Source: SKLM01 sp964575455 (GTDB lineage Bacteria; Chloroflexota; Anaerolineae; B4-G1). Taken from it: a DNA stretch of 64,000 bases. The stretch lies in assembly GCA_964575455.1 (NCBI GenBank), contig CAZNRX010000011.1, positions 9,726 through 73,725 of the forward strand, in the 5' to 3' direction. Below, in pieces: positions 24,394 to 32,330 of this stretch; position 1 is the stretch's first letter, and the number at the start of each line of letters is the position of its first letter. A model generated the notes under the pieces. It made no database searches, was not told the origin of the DNA, and worked only from the letters and a program-made list of their open reading frames with translations. Position numbers and translations under genes: made by a program.

Positions 24394-25404
24394 TTGAGCC
24401 GTCTGCTTAAACTGAAGACCGTCCTGCGTGGGCGGTATAGAGTCGTGTCCATCGTCGGGCGCGGAGGGATGGGCGCCGTCTATCGCGCGGAGGACCTCCG
24501 TCTGGAGGGCCGCATCTGCGCGGTGAAAGAGGTGCGTCCGGACCCCGACGCAACGCCGGCCATGCTGACTCAGTCCCGCGAGCAGTTTTACCGTGAGGCG
24601 ACCACGCTGGCACGGCTGGATCACCCGAACCTCCCTAAGGTCTCGGACACCTTCCACGAGGAGGGGCGCGAGTACCTGGTTATGGACTTCGTGGAGGGAA
24701 AGGACCTGCGGCATGCGGTGGAGGAAGAGCGCCGGGAAGGGGCCTTCTTCGACGAGCACAGGGTGCTCCGATGGACCCATCAGTTGTGCGACGCCCTGAG
24801 CTATCTCCACAGCCGAAAGCCTCCTGTGCTCCACCGCGACATCAAGCCATCGAACATCAAGCTAACCCCCACCGGCCTGATCAAGCTGGTCGATTTTGGA
24901 CTGGTCAAGCTGCTCGCCACGGATCAAACGCGCACCGTGACAGTGCTGCAGGGACGCGGCACAGCGGCGTACACGCCGCTGGAGCAATACGGCGGGGACA
25001 CAGGGCACACGGACGTGCGATCTGACATCTACTCCCTCGGTGCAACCCTGTATCACCTGCTGACGAACCAGCCCCCAGCCGACGCCAAGCAACGTTTTCT
25101 TAACCCGGACGTCCTGCGCCCGCCGAGCGAGCTCAACCCGCAGATCTCCCCTTCCGTAGAGCACGCGATCCTGGCCGCCATCGCCATGCATCCCAGCGAG
25201 CGCCCCCAGACGGTGGCCGAGTTTCGCGAGATGCTCAAGACAGGGTCTCTGATCTGGGCCTGGTCGGCGGTGGAGGGCAACTCCTCACTGCTATCCCTGA
25301 TGCTCGACTCAACGGATTGGGAGCGAGCGCTCAGGGAGAACCTGGATCTACTGATTGCGATCACGGGGCTGCTGGCCCTCTCCTTGATCGTGACCCTGCT
25401 TTAG
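24394..25404 (+). CDS. PknB-type Ser/Thr protein kinase, membrane anchored, 336 aa
   Basis: Hanks-type kinase: glycine loop GRGGMGAVYRAEDL, VAIK-like CAVKEV, catalytic loop LHRDIKPSNIKL, DFGLVK, and an activation segment ending TAAYTPLEQYG in place of the usual APE, as in many Chloroflexota and cyanobacterial kinases. One C-terminal membrane segment (LLIAITGLLALSLIVTLL) ends the protein, so it has no extracellular sensor domain. The start is a TTG (MSRLLKLKTVLRGRYRVVSI) behind AGAGG. It faces the divergent FHA regulator gene, a likely partner. Confidence 0.93.
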   Translation: MSRLLKLKTVLRGRYRVVSIVGRGGMGAVYRAEDLRLEGRICAVKEVRPDPDATPAMLTQSREQFYREATTLARLDHPNLPKVSDTFHEEGREYLVMDFVEGKDLRHAVEEERREGAFFDEHRVLRWTHQLCDALSYLHSRKPPVLHRDIKPSNIKLTPTGLIKLVDFGLVKLLATDQTRTVTVLQGRGTAAYTPLEQYGGDTGHTDVRSDIYSLGATLYHLLTNQPPADAKQRFLNPDVLRPPSELNPQISPSVEHAILAAIAMHPSERPQTVAEFREMLKTGSLIWAWSAVEGNSSLLSLMLDSTDWERALRENLDLLIAITGLLALSLIVTLL

Positions 25405-25407
25405 GCA

Positions 25408-25465
25408 GCGAGCGGTACGGCACGACGGCTCTTCGAGCTTGCTGCTACGTGCCTACCTACAAACT
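25408..25465. repeat. Dispersed repeat family 2, copy at kinase 3' end
   Basis: GGCACGACGGCTCTTCGAGC with TGCCTACCTACAAAC, a diverged copy between the convergent kinase and GH3-like genes. Confidence 0.5.
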
Positions 25466-25480
25466 TGGCTCCGTGCCGGA

Positions 25481-28400
25481 CTACGGGGCGGCGGGGGTGT
25501 GACCGGCATCGACGAGCCAGGCGAGCAGCAGTGCGATAGAGCTGCCGGCCAGAGCCGAGCCTCCCGCCAGGGCAAGCCCCCAAGCCTCCCGCTGACCATC
25601 AAGAAGACCAAGATGGGACAGACTGACGACGTAGATCACGTAGACGGCGAGCCCGCCCACGACGGACCAGAGGGCCACACGCAGGGCTCTGGCGATGGTC
25701 CTGTGGCCGAAGCGCATGGCGTAGTAGGCCGAAGCAGCGACGACGGTGGCCCCAACCAGAGCAACGAGGAGATCCCAGAGCTGGACCCCCTGCCCTGAGG
25801 GGGGCTGCGGCCGATCCACGACCACACCGCTGGTCGCTACAGGCGTGACAGCCGGGGACCCACCCTCCGCCCCCGCCCCGGTTCCAGCCTCGGTGGGCGT
25901 GGCGTCGAGAGGCGGCGTGGACGTGGCTGGTCCCCCGAGGGGCGTCGCGGTCGGCGAAGGCGTCGGGGTGGGCGAAGGCGTGGGCGACGGGGTGGGCGTC
26001 ACAACCGTGGCCGCGCCACCCTCCTGAATGGTGATCTGCAGCGCGACCTTCCTGGGGACCGGGTCGGCCTGGATGGAGATGTCGAGGCGCCCGGTGCGAT
26101 CTAAGGTGGTCACAGCCTCCGCCACGCCGTCTCGCGTGGTGACCAGCATGGACTGCTCCAGGCCCTCCTGCGGATAGGTAAAGACAAACTGGACCGGGGT
26201 GCCGTCGGGCACGACGTGGCCATTATGATCGACGATACTCCCGGTACGGAGCCTGATCTGATCGCCCTTCTCCAACCTGTTCTCCGCAGCCGCCGCTTCC
26301 GGCGTGGGCTGCGCTTCGCCCGTTGGTTCCGCGGTGGGCTGCTCGGCCGGCTCCTCCGCGGAGGGGGTGGGCGCCTCCTCCTCGCCGGTCGGCTTGATCA
26401 CGGAGTAGGAGATGGGAATGGTCTGCTCAGGATCGGGTGACGTCTGCGTCAGGAGATCATAGTTGATGCCACTTATGCTGACCGGAGGGTCGCCCTGGGG
26501 GGCGAACTCACCAAACATGGCATGCATTGAGGCCTTGACGAAGGGCATCAGGTGGCTATGGGCGGCGTAGTAGGCGCTAAGCTTGCTGATCTCGGTGGCG
26601 TCCAGGCAATAGGGAACATCGTACGCCATCACGACGACGTGGGGGTCCTGCAGAGCGTCGGCCCGCTCCGCGAGGAAGCGCTTCACCACGCCAGCCTGAG
26701 GTGGCCCGTCGTTGGGGTTCAGCATGCCAAAGATGACCCAATCGGCATCCTCCAGCGCGCTGCCAACCGACGGGGGAACTGGCGTGGCCGTCGCCGCAGC
26801 CACCGTCGCGGTGACCGACTCGCCAGGTGGGGTGATCTCGGCGGATGGCGTTGGCGTGGGGGAAGGCTCGGATCCCTCGGCCGGCCCCTCAGCCGCAGGG
26901 GCATTCAGGTAGGCCTCCAGCTGACTGAAGGTGAAGCTGGCTATGAGCTGGGGGTCGACCTGACCCGTCGCGTCCGGGCCATAGAACTGGATGAGGGTCT
27001 CCTCCAACGTTCCCAGGGCGATGGACGGACGCTCCTCCCTCGGCGAACCGGCCCGGGCATCAACGAAGATCACGATACGGTCCTCCCGCGTGGGAGGAGC
27101 AGGCACGAGATCCGGGGACGGGGGGGAGAGAAGCGTGATGGCATCACGGGCGATGGCCGATACGGCCTCGATGTCGGGCTCTAGCGCGGGCTGGGAAGTG
27201 GGCTCCTCGGCGGCCTCCGTCCCCTCGGCCGATACCCCAATAGGAGCGGTGGCGATGTCCGGCTTCGTCTCCCCAAGGCTGAACGCTCCATCGTGGAGCG
27301 AAAGCTTGAGCCGAAGGATACGGGCCACGGCCTGGTCGACCTGCTTCTGGAACGACGGTTCGCTCTCGTACTTCTCGCGAAAGAAGGTGATGGTGGACGC
27401 TATGTTGGCAACCTGATCCTCCCACTCATCGGTGAGACCGAACTGAGAGAGGTAGAGAAGATCATTGCCAGCGAGAAAAGCATCCTGGGCAATGCGTCGA
27501 CCGTTGAAGGCCTGCTCGCCGGGGGCGTAGAAGCGACGCAAGGCCCGCAACCCCAGGGCGTCAGAGAGGGTCACGCCTCCCGCTTCGCGCCAACTTGACA
27601 TCTCGGGGAGGGTTAGGAGCTGCTGAAGGACGTTGCTATCGACGCTGATGGGCAGCGTGGTGATGAAGCGCCCGCCACCGAGCCCCTGGAAGCGAATGTG
27701 CGAGACAAGGACTCCCTCAGGCCGCGCGAGGGGATCTTGAGCCTGGGCCACGGCAAAGAAGGGCGCCAGATCGACCTGCTTTAGCTTCTCCAAGGTGCGC
27801 TGTACGGTAGAGAGCTCCTCGTTGAGGGATCGATCCGACGACCCCAAACCGGGGAAATGCTTGGCCACCACAGCCACGCGGCCTCCAGCGCCCTCGTGAA
27901 CGCCACGGACGTAGGCCTTGCCCATCTTCCCGACCCAGAAGGGTTCCCCTCCAAAGGTCCTAAGGCCCAGATCGCCGCTGCTGCCCGGCCGTGGGTTCTC
28001 CAGAACGTCAAGCGAAGGGCCCAGGAGCATGTTGATGCCCAGCGCCTGCAGCTCCTGCCCGACGATCTGACCGACGGTGATGGTATGGCTTATGTCCCAC
28101 GTCGCCCCCAACGCCATCTGGGATGGCAACGGCGTGGTGCCGCTGACGATGGCGGTATGGGGCAGGCCGTTGCCCTCCTGATTGACAGCCACAAAGAGAG
28201 GGATGAACGGGGCGGAAACGGTACCGGTGAGCGGCCGCGTCGCCTGCCAGGCGGTGTCCTGAAGCTGGGTGACCAGGGTCGCCACCTGCTCCGTCGTGTT
28301 GCCCTGGTTGGCGATATTGCCATTCTCCGGCTTGAGCACCACGCCGCCCACGTGGTAGTCGCGAATCAGCTCGGCAATGACGGCGTCCTCGGTCACCTGG

Positions 28401-28576
28401 GAGCCGGGAAAGGTGACCACGAAAAGCTGGCCCACTTTGGCGGCAGTCGACATGCGCTCCATCAGGCGCGTGACGTCGTCCCCCTCCTGAGCATGCGCCG
28501 TTAAGCCCGGCGCGTGACCCAGGGCAAGGGCAACCACCAGAGATAGCAAGACAAGCTGTCTCGCGACGCTCTTCAC
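25481..28576 (-). CDS. GH3-like (NagZ-type) surface protein with membrane anchor, 1031 aa
   Basis: Signal peptide (RQLVLLSLVVALALG) followed by a GH3 beta-N-acetylglucosaminidase-like barrel: VGQLFVVTFPGSQVTED, FVAVNQEGNGLP, LGPSLDVLENPRPG, VVAKHFPGLGSSDRS and VTLSDALGLRAL with a candidate nucleophile Asp. The usual GHGD...DSH acid/base loop after KHFPG is missing. Then follow a second alpha/beta domain with a T/P-rich insert, an Ig-like domain (QIRLRTGSIVDHNGHVVPDG), a TPSPTPSPTPTPSPTATP linker and three C-terminal membrane segments. The GTG at 28576 has GGAGGAAGAGG and overlaps the stop of the upstream small gene as GTGA; the longer frame would add repeat-encoded sequence (LKHEGHETRRG). Cell-surface role likely; hydrolysis doubtful. 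Confidence 0.85.
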   Translation of the reverse strand: MKSVARQLVLLSLVVALALGHAPGLTAHAQEGDDVTRLMERMSTAAKVGQLFVVTFPGSQVTEDAVIAELIRDYHVGGVVLKPENGNIANQGNTTEQVATLVTQLQDTAWQATRPLTGTVSAPFIPLFVAVNQEGNGLPHTAIVSGTTPLPSQMALGATWDISHTITVGQIVGQELQALGINMLLGPSLDVLENPRPGSSGDLGLRTFGGEPFWVGKMGKAYVRGVHEGAGGRVAVVAKHFPGLGSSDRSLNEELSTVQRTLEKLKQVDLAPFFAVAQAQDPLARPEGVLVSHIRFQGLGGGRFITTLPISVDSNVLQQLLTLPEMSSWREAGGVTLSDALGLRALRRFYAPGEQAFNGRRIAQDAFLAGNDLLYLSQFGLTDEWEDQVANIASTITFFREKYESEPSFQKQVDQAVARILRLKLSLHDGAFSLGETKPDIATAPIGVSAEGTEAAEEPTSQPALEPDIEAVSAIARDAITLLSPPSPDLVPAPPTREDRIVIFVDARAGSPREERPSIALGTLEETLIQFYGPDATGQVDPQLIASFTFSQLEAYLNAPAAEGPAEGSEPSPTPTPSAEITPPGESVTATVAAATATPVPPSVGSALEDADWVIFGMLNPNDGPPQAGVVKRFLAERADALQDPHVVVMAYDVPYCLDATEISKLSAYYAAHSHLMPFVKASMHAMFGEFAPQGDPPVSISGINYDLLTQTSPDPEQTIPISYSVIKPTGEEEAPTPSAEEPAEQPTAEPTGEAQPTPEAAAAENRLEKGDQIRLRTGSIVDHNGHVVPDGTPVQFVFTYPQEGLEQSMLVTTRDGVAEAVTTLDRTGRLDISIQADPVPRKVALQITIQEGGAATVVTPTPSPTPSPTPTPSPTATPLGGPATSTPPLDATPTEAGTGAGAEGGSPAVTPVATSGVVVDRPQPPSGQGVQLWDLLVALVGATVVAASAYYAMRFGHRTIARALRVALWSVVGGLAVYVIYVVSLSHLGLLDGQREAWGLALAGGSALAGSSIALLLAWLVDAGHTPAAP

Positions 28577-28827
28577 GAGCCTACCTCTTCCTCCCCTTCG
28601 TGTTTCGTGTCCTTCGTGTTTAAGGCCTGATTCGCCTCCTCCCACCCGATGATCCAGATGCAGAGCCCGGCCAGGCCAATGGTCGCTACGATGAGCGCAG
28701 CCCATTGCCTTGGCAGGAGCCCGACATCACGAGCAGACCAAACCAGGATAGCGACCATGCCCACCGCCAGAACAAACCACGCCGCCAGGCGAGGATGCTC
28801 ACTGAAGAATCTCCTCACAAAAGACAT
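28573..28827 (-). CDS. Small two-helix membrane protein, 84 aa
   Basis: Two membrane segments: RLAAWFVLAVGMVAILVWSA and QWAALIVATIGLAGLCIWII. The remaining C-terminus, ALNTKDTKHEGEEEVGS, is encoded by dispersed repeat family 1. The TGA overlaps the GTG start of the GH3-like gene, so translation of the two is coupled. Family not recognised. Confidence 0.7.
   Translation of the reverse strand: MSFVRRFFSEHPRLAAWFVLAVGMVAILVWSARDVGLLPRQWAALIVATIGLAGLCIWIIGWEEANQALNTKDTKHEGEEEVGS
28595..28621. repeat. Family 1 repeat encoding a C-terminal tail
   Basis: CCCTTCGTGTTTCGTGTCCT and onward; encodes NTKDTKHEG at the end of the small membrane protein. Confidence 0.75.
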
Positions 28828-28838
28828 ACCCTCCCCCT

Positions 28839-29375
28839 CTAAAGAGGCCTGACTACACGACCGGATCGGAGCTGCTTGAGCAGTATCTCATCTTCGTCCT
28901 CATAACCGGCCTGGTGAGCCATCTCCCGCCAGGCGCGAGGGAGCTCGCCGACCGTGCGCAACGCGTAGCCAAAGGCCTCGCAGAATGACACCACCTCTTC
29001 GTGCCCTTCGTGTTGCGTTTCGCGCCCTTGATGTCTGAGGAGAGCCACCTCGGCCTGCAGGCCGGTCGCCTGGGCCTCCATCTCACTGAGCAGCGCCTGG
29101 CCCACACGCTCACAGGGCGACCGGACGAGCAGATCCGTGACACAAGCCACCAGGTTCTCCACGTGCCAGCCGATCACCCCCAGCACCTCGTCGCCCTCCT
29201 CAGCGATCAGGAACCCCACCTCGCCCAGGCGGGCAATCACCGTGCGAGGCCTGACGTTCAGGGGCCTATGCGGTGCACGTCTGGCCACCCAGCCATTGAC
29301 AAAATCGGCCACGCGCTTCGCGTCGTCCGCCTGCACCCGCTGCACAACCAGATCCGGCTCAGGCATGGCGTCCAT
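28839..29375 (-). CDS. GNAT-like acetyltransferase, 178 aa
   Basis: Looks like a GNAT fold: an N-terminal strand-helix (VQRVQADDAKRVADFVNGW), central strands FLIAEEGDEVLGVIGWHV and VACVTDLLVRSPCERVGQ, then the helix ALLSEMEAQATGLQAEVALL and a late FCEAFGYALRTV. The motif-A loop (usually Q/RxxGxG/A) is reduced to CERVGQA. A family-1 repeat encodes RETQHEGHEEVV in the loop between the alpha4/beta6 region, so this domain tolerates or suffers an insertion. The acyl acceptor is unknown. It precedes the small membrane protein gene by 11 bases. Confidence 0.7.
   Translation of the reverse strand: MDAMPEPDLVVQRVQADDAKRVADFVNGWVARRAPHRPLNVRPRTVIARLGEVGFLIAEEGDEVLGVIGWHVENLVACVTDLLVRSPCERVGQALLSEMEAQATGLQAEVALLRHQGRETQHEGHEEVVSFCEAFGYALRTVGELPRAWREMAHQAGYEDEDEILLKQLRSGRVVRPL
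28995..29035. repeat. Family 1 repeat inside the GNAT gene
   Basis: CTTCGTGCCCTTCGTGTTGC and the following GTTTCGCGCCC; encodes HQGRETQHEGHEE in frame. Confidence 0.75.
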
Positions 29376-29425
29376 TCCCCTCCATCACATCCTCTAGCTT
29401 CATCATCCGGGTCCACGCAGACATC

Positions 29426-30154
29426 TCAGCAATCATCTATTATACCCGAAGAACGCTCATTTCCAAGAGGATACTCAGGCACGGGATCGGCGTCCCCTAC
29501 GAGACGTCTCCAGGCCGCCACCACCTGCTGCCAGGTCGCAGCGCGCGAGCCGCTGTTGTCGATGACGACGTCAGCCTGAGCCCAGCCGGCGTCCCCGGGT
29601 AACTGCGTTGACCCATGCAGCCTCTGTGCCTCGACGCGCTGCCGGGCTTCGTCCCGACTGAGGTCGCGCTCCTCCACGATGCGCGCGATCTGTTGCTCGG
29701 GACGGCACGTGGTCACCCAAACACTGTGACACCTATCGGCCAGGCCCGACTCGATGAGCTTGATAGCCTCAATCACCACCACATCCGCCGACGTGGCGGC
29801 GATGCGGCGATCTACAGCCTCCAACGTGGCGGGGTGAACGATGGCCTCCAGCCGCGCCAGAGCGTCTTGGTCAGCGAAGACGAGCCGTCCCAACCGCCTC
29901 CGGTCGATGTCGCCATCAGGGGTCAGGATCTGCGGACCAAAAGCTTCGACAACCTCGGCGTGAACCGGCGTACCAGGGCGCATCACGCGGTGAGCGACCC
30001 TATCCGCGTCGATCGTCACAGCTCCGAGGGCGGACAGCATCCTGGCGACGGTGGACTTGCCGGTGGCGATCTTGCCCGTCAGGCCGATCAGCAAACTTCG
30101 TGCCTTTCGTGTTTCGTGCTCTTCGTGTTTCGCGCCCTTCGTGTTCTGGATCAT
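29426..30154 (-). CDS. coaE: Dephospho-CoA kinase, 242 aa
   Basis: Last enzyme of coenzyme A synthesis: phosphorylates the 3' hydroxyl of dephospho-CoA. P-loop GLTGKIATGKSTVA, the family motif IDADRVAHRVM, a lid with RRRLGRLVFAD and HPATLEAVDRRI, and VIEAIKLIESGLADRCHSVW are present. The ATG at 30154 overlaps the TGA of the ABC-F gene (ATGA). Directly after it, a family-1 repeat encodes QNTKGAKHEEHETRKARS before the first native strand LLIGLTG, an N-terminal extension not normal for CoaE. The C-terminal 20 residues (DPVPEYPLGNERSSGIIDDC) are also atypical. Confidence 0.92.
   Translation of the reverse strand: MIQNTKGAKHEEHETRKARSLLIGLTGKIATGKSTVARMLSALGAVTIDADRVAHRVMRPGTPVHAEVVEAFGPQILTPDGDIDRRRLGRLVFADQDALARLEAIVHPATLEAVDRRIAATSADVVVIEAIKLIESGLADRCHSVWVTTCRPEQQIARIVEERDLSRDEARQRVEAQRLHGSTQLPGDAGWAQADVVIDNSGSRAATWQQVVAAWRRLVGDADPVPEYPLGNERSSGIIDDC
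30096..30147. repeat. Family 1 repeat at the coaE start
   Basis: Four linked TTCGTG units. Read on the minus strand they encode the NTKGAKHEEHETRKA peptide that follows the CoaE start codon. Confidence 0.8.
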
Positions 30155-32133
30155 CCCAGCTCGGCCCACTCGGCGAGCGAGGCGCTGAGCTCCTGCTCGA
30201 TGTCGCTGTACTCAGCGCCCAACTCGCGCACGCGAGCGACGTCCTGCGACTCACTCGCAGCGGTCAACTGACGCTCCAAATCGGCCTGGCGCGCCTCCAG
30301 ATCGTGGATTCTCCCCTCAAGCTCGGACTGACGGCGGGCCCGCCTCTCCGCCTCCCGCTTCGCCAAGCTGGTCCCCCGGCCGCTGGTCGCTGCGCCGCGC
30401 CGCGCCGGGGAGCCTTTGCTGTCCGATCGCCAAGCCGGACCCCCGGCCCCGGTCCCCCAGCCGCGCGCCCGGACCTGCCGACGCTCCTCCTTCCATTCGC
30501 TGTAGGCCTCGTAGCCCCTGAAGGCCCTAAGCTCCCGACGCCCAGCCGGTCCCCCAGCCGCTGGCCCCTCGGCCACAGCCCAGATTGAGCTGGCGAGCCG
30601 GCGGATCAGATAACGATCGTGCGAGACCATGAGCACCGTGCCATTGAACGCGTCTAACACCTCCTCCAGGACTTCCTGGGTGGGGATGTCGAGATAGTTG
30701 GTCGGCTCGTCGAGCACGAGGACGTTGGCCCCCTGGAGAACGAGGGCGGCAAGGGCGACACGGGCCTGTTCGCCGCCGGAGAGATCGCCAACGCGTTTGA
30801 AGACCGCGTCGCCGGAGAAGCGATAGCGACCGAGCAGGTCGCGGGCCTCACTGATCCTGAGCTTCCCGGCGTCCACGACGGTGTCGAGCACCGTCTTCTC
30901 GGGATCGAGATTGGTATACCCTTGGGCAAGATATCCCAGCTTCACGCTGGCCCCAACCCGCACCTGACCCTCAAGTGAGGGCACCTGGCCCAGAATGGTG
31001 CGGAGAAGAGAGGTCTTCCCACAACCATTCGGCCCCAGCAGTGCCACGCGCTGCCCACGCCGCAGCTCAAGCTCGTCGATCTTGAGAAGAGGTTGGTCCG
31101 GATCGTAGCCCACCGTCAGGTTGTAGAGCCCGAACACCAAGTCCCCACTGCGGGATGCCTCGCCCAACGAGAAGCTTATCGGACGGTACCCCTGCGGCCT
31201 CTCGATGCGTTCGAGCCGCTCCAGGCGCTTCTGCCGCCCCTTCGCCTCCCTGCTGCGCTGCCCAGCGATGTTGCGGCGGATGAACTCCTCGGTCTTGGCG
31301 ATGGTCTCCTGCTGCTGCTCGTACAGGAATTGCTGACGCGCCACACGCTCGGCCTTCTGCTCCACATAGTCACTGTAGGTCCCGCGGTACTGTTCCAATC
31401 GTCCCCAGGCCAGCTCCCACACGCGGTCGACGGTGGCGTCCAGAAACGCGCGATCGTGAGCCACGACCATTAGAGCGCCCTGCCACGACGCGAGGTAGCC
31501 CTCCAACCACTCCACGCCCGCCAGGTCAAGATGGTTGGTGGGCTCATCCAGCAGCAGCAAGTCCGGATCCTCAAGCAGGAGCCGCGCGAGCAGGGCGCGG
31601 GTCTTCTGACCGCCGCTGAGTTGTCCCATCGGAAGCTGGAAGTCTTCCTGAGCGAAGCCAAGCCCGGCCAGCACCTGCTCGATGCGATGCTCGTAGGCGT
31701 AGCCGCCGTCCCTTTCAAAGGCCTCCAGCGTTCGTCCATACTTCTGCATAGCGTAGCCAACCTCATCTCGCTTGGAGGGATCGGCCATAGCAGCCTCCAG
31801 CCGCTCAAGCTCGGCCGAGCGTTCCAGCAGGTGGGCGAACACGTCCAGCATCGACTCCCAAAGCGTCTCTTCATCGTCGAAGAAGCGGCCCGCTTGCTGG
31901 GGGAGGTAGGCGAGGCGCGCCTTACGAGCACGGTGGATGGCCCCCTTCGTAGGGATCAAAGGCATCCCCGGGACCTCCTGGCCAGCGATCAAGCGGAGCA
32001 GGGTGGTTTTGCCCGATCCGTTGGGGCCGATCAGAGCTATCTTAGCTTCATGGGGTATGGCAAACGATATGTCCTCGAACACATCTTGGACACCATAGGA
32101 CATAGCGAGGTTGCTGGCAGATAGAAGAGACAT
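30151..32133 (-). CDS. ABC-F family ATPase, 660 aa
   Basis: Ribosome-associated ABC-F protein with two nucleotide-binding domains and no membrane part: Walker A GPNGSGKTTLL and GPNGCGKTSLL, signatures LSGGQKTRA and LSGGEQARVAL, Walker B LLLLDEPTNHLDL and VLVLDEPTNYLDI, and an arginine-rich linker between the domains. The C-terminal coiled coil (SELEGRIHDLEARQADLERQ) is typical of the Uup/YdiF branch. Before it lies a Gly/Pro/Ala/Arg-rich low-complexity segment (GPAAGGPAGRREL, GTGAGGPAWRS) that looks like expanded repeat DNA. ATG 32133 (MSLLSASNLAMSYG) is the natural domain start. Confidence 0.92.
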   Translation of the reverse strand: MSLLSASNLAMSYGVQDVFEDISFAIPHEAKIALIGPNGSGKTTLLRLIAGQEVPGMPLIPTKGAIHRARKARLAYLPQQAGRFFDDEETLWESMLDVFAHLLERSAELERLEAAMADPSKRDEVGYAMQKYGRTLEAFERDGGYAYEHRIEQVLAGLGFAQEDFQLPMGQLSGGQKTRALLARLLLEDPDLLLLDEPTNHLDLAGVEWLEGYLASWQGALMVVAHDRAFLDATVDRVWELAWGRLEQYRGTYSDYVEQKAERVARQQFLYEQQQETIAKTEEFIRRNIAGQRSREAKGRQKRLERLERIERPQGYRPISFSLGEASRSGDLVFGLYNLTVGYDPDQPLLKIDELELRRGQRVALLGPNGCGKTSLLRTILGQVPSLEGQVRVGASVKLGYLAQGYTNLDPEKTVLDTVVDAGKLRISEARDLLGRYRFSGDAVFKRVGDLSGGEQARVALAALVLQGANVLVLDEPTNYLDIPTQEVLEEVLDAFNGTVLMVSHDRYLIRRLASSIWAVAEGPAAGGPAGRRELRAFRGYEAYSEWKEERRQVRARGWGTGAGGPAWRSDSKGSPARRGAATSGRGTSLAKREAERRARRQSELEGRIHDLEARQADLERQLTAASESQDVARVRELGAEYSDIEQELSASLAEWAELG

Positions 32134-32255
32134 CGTCTTGCCCTGAGATTCTAGCACACCGTGGGGCATCGTCAAGCCCCGCCTCAAAAACCATGGCGGG
32201 GCTTATGACAAGGCATCTACGGTCGTATTCTGCTGAGGAGGGAGCACTGCCCAAC

Positions 32256-32330
32256 GCCTCCTCCATCCTTTTGGGGGGGACTAGAGGGGGGCACCTCCCT
32301 CCCTTTGGGAGGGATTAGAGGGGGGGCTCA
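32256..32330. repeat. Repeat family 4 (CTCCCT...GGGATTAGAGGGGG), two copies
   Basis: CATCCTTTTGGGGGGGACTA with GAGGGGGG, then CCTCCCTTTGGGAGGGATTA with GAGGGGGG. The second copy runs up to the stop codon of the hybrid kinase. Confidence 0.75.
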
